A program made the translations under genes and the position numbers. A DNA stretch of 11,002 nt from positions 7,123 through 18,124 of the forward strand of contig BQKZ01008126.1 in assembly GCA_036244855.1 (NCBI GenBank). Direction: 5' to 3'. The stretch is from Temnopleurus reevesii (Eukaryota > Echinodermata > Echinoidea > Temnopleuroida > Temnopleuridae). Below the pieces are notes generated by a model that was not told the DNA's origin, did no database searches, and was given only the letters and a program-made list of their open reading frames with translations. Of this stretch, positions 8,601 to 11,002 are shown piece by piece; position 1 is the stretch's first letter; each line of letters begins with the position of its first letter.

Positions 8601-8801
8601 GATGCATTCTTTATATTACCTCGATTATTGAAAATAAATACTTCTAAATACAAAACAAAAACTTCGAACGTCGCATAAGATTATAGATAGCGTTAGTAAT
8701 TACAAAATATGAGTTAACTGAGAATCGACCATTGATAGAATACTGCAAACTCGGTAAACTGATATTTTTAGTGATATACTTACCACTGCTATTTTCGTCA
8801 T
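2423..8801 (-). CDS. CBR1: CBR1-like NADPH-dependent carbonyl reductase (six exons, 291 aa)
   Basis: Joining 8801-8784, 6890-6624, 5940-5831, 4750-4625, 3782-3638 and 2632-2423 gives one open frame of 291 codons plus TAA. The family is the CBR1/CBR3 group of monomeric cytosolic short-chain dehydrogenases, which reduce carbonyls and quinones with NADPH (human CBR1 is 277 aa). Seen in the product: TGSNSGIG cofactor loop at residues 8-15; TAR with Arg37, the position that favours NADPH; NNAG at 88-91; Asn112 in KTNYIG; Ser138; Tyr191 and Lys195 in YGASK; then CCPG and TPVYLALLP. This is the complete Asn-Ser-Tyr-Lys catalytic set. Odd points: Ser12 replaces the Lys usual in GNKGIG; the CCPG-to-QGA loop is about 6 residues longer than in CBR1; and the C-terminus runs about 10 residues past the usual end. 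All five introns are GT-AG. Family assignment is firm; orthology to CBR1 rather than a paralogue is inferred. Confidence 0.93.
3175..3225 (-). pseudogene. Exon 5 3'-end copy 1 (most diverged)
   Basis: A 17-codon copy reading GGNLSKDSSKKDILINR on the minus strand, with CAG before it and GTAAGT after it. It differs from exon 5 by Glu to Gly, Val to Ile and Cys to Arg, plus silent changes. It lacks the first two thirds of exon 5 and so cannot replace it. Confidence 0.85.
3338..3388 (-). pseudogene. Exon 5 3'-end copy 2
   Basis: A 17-codon copy with the same amino acids as the end of exon 5 (GENLSKDSSKKDVLINC). It is silent-different in two codons (AGT for AGC, TCC for TCA). It is bounded by CAG and GTAAGT. 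Confidence 0.88.
3497..3547 (-). pseudogene. Exon 5 3'-end copy 3
   Basis: A 17-codon copy identical in protein to the end of exon 5, with AGT and TCG as silent differences. It is bounded by CAG and GTAAGT. The spacer on its upstream side (higher coordinates) is shortened next to a long G-run. Confidence 0.88.
3638..3782 (-). CDS. CBR1: Carbonyl reductase exon 5 (catalytic Tyr and Lys)
   Basis: The exon has 145 nt: one base closing Glu174, then 48 codons ending in Cys222. The acceptor is TTTTGCAG and the donor is GTAAGT at 3632-3637. It carries WAYGASKLGVTALTKIQ, in which Tyr191 and Lys195 are the YxxxK active-site pair. The last 17 codons, GENLSKDSSKKDVLINC, are the part copied three more times in intron 5. 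Only this copy is continuous with the YGASK sequence, so it is taken as the functional exon. Confidence 0.95.
3815..3835 (+). repeat. Dispersed repeat, copy near exon 5
   Basis: ATAAAACTCAGCAAACCACT followed by A, 33 bp upstream of exon 5 in gene sense, recurs with one mismatch at 6050-6070 in intron 2. Further away both regions share TTTTATTCAC and AAACCAG at similar spacing, so a diverged 150-190 bp repeat is possible. Confidence 0.5.
4194..4251 (-). pseudogene. Partial copy of exon 4 3' end in intron 4
   Basis: On the minus strand this reads REVSTEQGVADPMNEFVE, matching the end of exon 4 (REVSTEQGVTDLMNEFVE). Similarity covers 61 bp, 4191-4251 against 4622-4682, with six mismatches. It ends at the position equivalent to the exon 4 donor, but the donor is GTATAT rather than GTAAGT. 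No acceptor or upstream part of exon 4 is present, so it is a vestigial exon fragment. Confidence 0.9.
4321..4620 (+). mobile_element. tRNA-derived SINE, apparently full length
   Basis: The tRNA-like head at 4323-4394 has a perfect A box (TGGTGTAGTGG, 4329-4339) and B box (GGTTCGAGTCC, 4373-4383) at normal spacing, and its ends AACGCCC and GGGCGTT can pair. The anticodon arm is irregular (a CTCT/AGAG stem with a 12-base loop), so this is not a functional tRNA gene. The head is most like tRNA-Glu, which is inference. The body, from about 4430, is shared in inverted orientation with 1600-1768. The tail is an imperfect (ATT)n ending at 4620, four bases from exon 4. Flanks carry a 61-bp direct repeat, though the left copy is 70 bp from the SINE head. 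Confidence 0.88.
4323..4394 (+). promoter_or_regulatory. Internal Pol III promoter (A and B boxes) of the SINE head
   Basis: The A box at 4329-4339 fits TRGYNNARNNG at every position. The B box at 4373-4383 fits GGTTCGANNCC. Both are intact, so the element could still be transcribed by RNA polymerase III. Transcription would run antisense to the carbonyl reductase and towards exon 4. Confidence 0.75.
4625..4750 (-). CDS. CBR1: Carbonyl reductase exon 4 (catalytic Ser)
   Basis: The exon has 126 nt. It completes Arg132 and encodes 41 residues, IVHVAS to MNEFV, with the split Glu174 at its end. Ser138 in VAS is the proposed catalytic serine. The following loop, including DLQKRF and LMNEFVE, is the insertion typical of monomeric carbonyl reductases. 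The acceptor is CTATAG and the donor is GTAAGT at 4619-4624. Intronic DNA just beyond the donor is the (ATT)-rich tail of a SINE, so the splice site sits against a mobile element. A 58-bp diverged copy of this exon's 3' end lies at 4194-4251. Confidence 0.95.
4993..5013. promoter_or_regulatory. Inverted pair of nuclear-receptor-like sites
   Basis: TGACCTTGA at 4993-5001 is the complement of TCAAGGTCA, the extended half-site of ERR/SF-1-type orphan receptors. It is followed two bases later by TCAAGGGTCA at 5004-5013, giving a near palindrome in intron 3. Whether any receptor binds is unknown, and such matches also arise by chance. Confidence 0.2.
5395..5408. repeat. (CA)7 microsatellite in intron 3
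   Basis: Seven uninterrupted CA units. Confidence 0.95.
5627..5756. repeat. 65-bp tandem duplication in intron 3
   Basis: Two adjacent copies, 5627-5691 and 5692-5756, begin GGTGATAAGTTCTAACATTT and end GTCAAATTTTA. They differ by a single base (TAGTCCTC against TAGTACTC). The near-identity suggests a recent event by replication slippage or unequal exchange. It lies about 75 bp from exon 3 and contains no exon sequence. Confidence 0.95.
5831..5940 (-). CDS. CBR1: Carbonyl reductase exon 3
   Basis: The exon has 110 nt and encodes residues 96-131 plus two bases of Arg132. It follows the acceptor TTTTCAG and ends at AG before GTGAGA. It holds KTNYIG, whose Asn (residue 112) is the structural and catalytic asparagine of classical SDRs, and the helix ending LPIIRDGGR before the serine strand. 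It corresponds to the KTNFFG...LLPLIKPQGR region of human CBR1. Confidence 0.95.
6050..6070 (+). repeat. Dispersed repeat, copy in intron 2
   Basis: This is the partner of 3815-3835, with 20 of 21 bases the same. It is followed by an AGC-rich stretch (about 6079-6091) and then weaker similarity up to about 6230. Confidence 0.5.
6624..6890 (-). CDS. CBR1: Carbonyl reductase exon 2 (NADPH-binding Rossmann half)
   Basis: The exon has 89 codons and is phase 0 at both ends. The acceptor is CATCAG at 6891-6896 and the donor is GTCAGT at 6618-6623. It encodes residues 7-95: the glycine loop TGSNSGIG, the YLTARNEERG strand and turn that selects NADPH, the LDVDN acidic segment that contacts adenine, and GGLDILINNAGIAYK. 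Order and spacing match CBR1. A plus-strand ORF of 141 codons covers this exon but has no family resemblance and is a shadow. Confidence 0.95.
7329..7596. repeat. GC-rich block between imperfect direct repeats in intron 1
   Basis: TGCACAGTCAT, then ACTTAAT and ACTAC at 7329-7355, recurs at 7572-7596 with small indels. Between them, 7366-7525 is markedly richer in GC than the rest of the intron (for example GGAGGGTAGCACCTGCGCCC). This could be an insertion with a long target duplication or an internal repeat of an unknown element. No coding frame of substance is present. Confidence 0.5.
7957..8161. mobile_element. Short TIR element (MITE-like) with TA flanks
   Basis: AATAGGCGGGTTTACT at 7955-7970 is the exact reverse complement of 8148-8163. 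Similarity continues inwards for about 35 bases per arm, with matching CAAATTT and ATG blocks. Both ends are bordered by TA, fitting a TA target duplication and a 201-bp element (7959-8159). It has no coding capacity. A TA target and short TIRs suggest mobilisation by a Tc1/mariner-type transposase, but the superfamily is inferred. It lies in intron 1. Confidence 0.8.
8465..8497 (-). repeat. Short hairpin in intron 1
   Basis: GCAGCACTTC and GAAGTGTTGC on the minus strand can form a 10-bp stem with one G-U pair around a 13-base AT loop. The stem is too short for a microRNA precursor. Confidence 0.4.
8784..8801 (-). CDS. CBR1: Carbonyl reductase exon 1 (MTKIAV)
   Basis: The exon has only six codons, MTKIAV, followed by a strong GTAAGT donor at 8778-8783. 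It joins in phase 0 to VTGSNSGIG in exon 2, giving the usual first beta strand of this family just before the glycine loop. The ATG has A at -3. I chose it because family members start about six residues before VTG. An in-frame ATG 84 bases upstream (8883-8885) would add 28 residues. Confidence 0.82.
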
Positions 8802-8817
8802 TTTCAAGGAGTGAAAA

Positions 8818-8889
8818 TCACAAATGGTCAGATGACGTGAAGAAGTAAGCTGAAGCGTGCTTCCAGTATGGTGTAGAAGAATCATGCAT
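8818..8889 (-). promoter_or_regulatory. Candidate uORF and in-frame upstream ATG in the 5' leader
   Basis: Upstream of the chosen start, the minus strand has two overlapping ATGs four bases apart. The ATG at 8887-8889 opens a 23-codon uORF ending in TGA at 8818-8820, out of frame with the enzyme. The ATG at 8883-8885 is in frame and would add 28 residues (starting MILLHHTG) ahead of MTKIAV. Which is used depends on the transcription start, which cannot be read from the sequence. The uORF could lower translation if it is transcribed; this is inference. Confidence 0.35.
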
Positions 8890-9842
8890 AAGTATTTCTA
8901 TCTTTCACTGTACTCTGATGCTCCGGTGTTGTCCAAAGAGGTCCAAAGGTACGATTTCTTTGTGTTGAATAAAAAGCATTGTGTGTCTTTCAGCTCAGCT
9001 TTTTGCCAAGTCATGGTATATTGTCAGTGAGATAGCATTATTATAAGACAGCTTTTTGTTATTGTGAAAGCCGAAATGATTTGAACGTTAGGAGGATTAA
9101 GTGATGCCGCAGCTATATACGATACTGCCAGATCCTCTCACCCCCAAAATTAAACATTCAAAATTTGTCTCTCATCTAAGTTTTGATGATAAATGGGCCT
9201 TAATGTCTGTGGTGTTTTGGTGTACAGGCAAAATCCACTTGCTAAAATAAGTGCGAGCATTTTTAAAAGGTTTTCACATTCCCTGTCAACTTTCTCACTT
9301 TGACATCTTAGGGAAGGAAACTATTGAATGCTCTATTTGATGAGTCACTGTCAGCGTTTTTAAACTAAGAAATAGATTTCAAAATGAACAGAAACCCGCT
9401 CTCCCTGCAAATGGAGGGGCAAGAGGGAGGGGGGGGGGGACTGATTGAGCTGAGACAGTTCAAGGGTCGAAGAAAAGGAAACCATGAAAACTTTAAAAAC
9501 CCATGAAGAGAAAAGAAATAAATTTTACTGACAGCAACAGAATAAGGAAATGATATTATTTTTGCATTGAAATAGAAACATCGCAGGCATAAGGAACGCA
9601 CATCTTTATTATCATTTTGTTTGTAAAATTGAGAATTATTGTAATCTTGGTTTGTGTTAGATGATCAACGTATCAAGAGAATCCGGCTCAAATATTTATT
9701 CCATGTGAAAACTGGCATACCTACCTCCCATAGACCTCAATTCAAGACTATTAGTTGTAAGCATCTCTAAGCATTTTGCTTGTTTATGCTTTGTTTTTGC
9801 AGCCCCAAGATTGAGTTATACTGCATTGCACCTCTTACAGAG
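8890..9842. other. Upstream region of the carbonyl reductase, no core promoter recognised
   Basis: This is presumed promoter and flank by position. No TATA box or CpG island can be assigned. An 11-base G run lies at 9429-9439. The short minus-strand ORF around 9365-9601 is low complexity and unconvincing. Confidence 0.5.
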
Positions 9843-10238
9843 CTTTCCCTCTTTATCTACTCTCTTTCTCGCTCCCTTTCTTCCCCAACACACTCCCTCT
9901 CTCATAATCTCCCTTCATTCCCCACCGTGCCCCTTTTAATAATTTCCTCTCCTCTCTCATCCACCTTCCCACCTTCTTTCTCTCTTTCTCTCTCTCCCCT
10001 GACTAGTTCTTTCACCATCTCTCCCTCTCTTTCTCTCTATCTATCTATATTTTCTCTCTCTATCTCCCCTGTCTATTTGTTGTCTCTCGCTCTCTCTCTC
10101 TCTCTCCCTCTCTGTCTAACTATCTCCCTCCCTCCCTCCCCTTTCTCCCTCCACCTCTCTCGCTCTCTCTCTCTCTCTGCCCCTTTCTTCCTTTCTCCCT
10201 CCCTCCCCCTCCCTCTCTTTCTCTTCCCCTCCCTTCTA
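9843..10238. repeat. Polypyrimidine / polypurine tract (CT-rich, about 400 bp)
   Basis: The plus strand is almost entirely C and T, with (CT)n, CCCT, CTTT and a short CTAT run near 10037-10048, interrupted by a few purine-containing spots. In gene sense it is a GA-rich tract about 1.0-1.4 kb upstream of the carbonyl reductase start. Such tracts can form triplex DNA. Ser/Leu/Pro-rich and Arg/Glu/Gly-rich ORFs on the two strands are by-products of the composition. Confidence 0.93.
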
Positions 10239-11002
10239 TTTTTGTCATATGCTTTAACTTCTTTCTCATTTCTCTCTTATCATGCTTATCTCCTTTTCGG
10301 GACTTCTTAGCCAAGTTGTCCCACAACCTCCTAGTTAATAGAATGTTCTTTCATTTCCACAAAGATCATTTCCTACCATAATTTTAACACTTAAGTTCAC
10401 ATAACTTCCTTTTATGGCTTAATTTCTTTTGCGTGAATTACCTGAGTATTATGTAACCGTATTCATATAATTAAATATAGTAACTTGGAATGCATTGAAT
10501 TGCAAGTTCCTCCAGGTTTTATTCATTTAGCTTGAAATCACCCAATCAACAACATCAATTCCATTGCAATTATAAAAAAAAAGGATTATTCCACATGCTC
10601 TTGGTAAATCCGGATTTTGGATTGGCACCTAAAATTGATAAAATAATACTTATTTGCAAGTTAACTTATCATACATATTTTTAAAGGAGTATAACTATGT
10701 GACACATTCTCCAAAAATATATACATAAATATAACGTGAAAATATCTATATGCTCAATACAACTAAGAGACAGTAAAATTAAAACATATGTACACTTACA
10801 TATCTATCTACTATTTCAGTCATTTTCAATCTCTACTTGGAAAGTACATAACAACTCTTGTGATTTTCATAAATCTATGAAATAATTAGACATTATATCC
10901 CTTACATAAAGATCGTTGCATTGACAGTGTACAGGTGAGAAAAATGAATAGATTTGCTAAGAAAGCCGTTTGCCATTGAATAGTACGAATAGTAACCTTT
11001 TT
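10239..11002. other. AT-rich DNA, nothing recognised
   Basis: No ORF of note, no repeat shared with the rest of the window and no RNA gene. Many short A/T runs only. Confidence 0.6.

Noticed and set aside
9780..10326. 176-codon Ser/Leu/Pro-rich plus-strand ORF and Arg/Glu/Gly-rich minus-strand ORF
   Set aside because: The composition follows directly from the polypyrimidine tract, where stop codons are rare by base content.

Overview
The window looks like nuclear DNA from an animal, most likely a marine invertebrate deuterostome such as an echinoderm. That placement is inference: the DNA is AT-rich, genes are sparse and split by GT-AG introns, there are tRNA-derived SINEs with (ATT)n-type tails, CA and CT microsatellites and a short inverted-repeat element, and the one gene encodes an animal-type carbonyl reductase. 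Nothing here looks bacterial: there are no operons and no long ORFs.

The only convincing protein-coding gene lies on the minus strand from about 8801 down to 2423. Six exons (8784-8801, 6624-6890, 5831-5940, 4625-4750, 3638-3782, 2423-2632) join in frame across five GT-AG introns. They give a 291-residue CBR1-like NADPH-dependent carbonyl reductase, a monomeric short-chain dehydrogenase/reductase. The TGxxxGIG, NNAG, Asn-Ser-Tyr-Lys and CCPG motifs are all present and in family order.

Layout: 1-625 is a CA-rich and pyrimidine-rich tandem duplication of period about 366-368 bp. 626-2422 is non-coding DNA with a minus-strand SINE fragment, a second SINE tail and a candidate poly(A) signal for the gene. 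2423-8801 is the gene. Upstream of it (8802-9840) is the presumed promoter and 5' UTR region, with an in-frame upstream ATG and an overlapping uORF. A 400-bp polypyrimidine tract fills 9843-10238, and the remainder is AT-rich with no recognisable feature.

The most unusual part is inside the gene. The 3' end of exon 5 with its splice donor is repeated three more times in intron 5 as a tandem array of 141-163 bp units. Each unit keeps an open 17-codon reading frame, a GTAAGT donor and a CAG in acceptor position. Independently, the 3' end of exon 4 has a diverged 58-bp copy in intron 4, and the two copies flank a SINE whose tail touches the exon 4 donor. The introns also hold a 65-bp tandem duplication, a 201-bp TIR element with TA flanks and a GC-rich block between imperfect direct repeats. 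I see no evidence of a new multi-gene system; the interest is in exon-derived repeats within a housekeeping-type enzyme gene.
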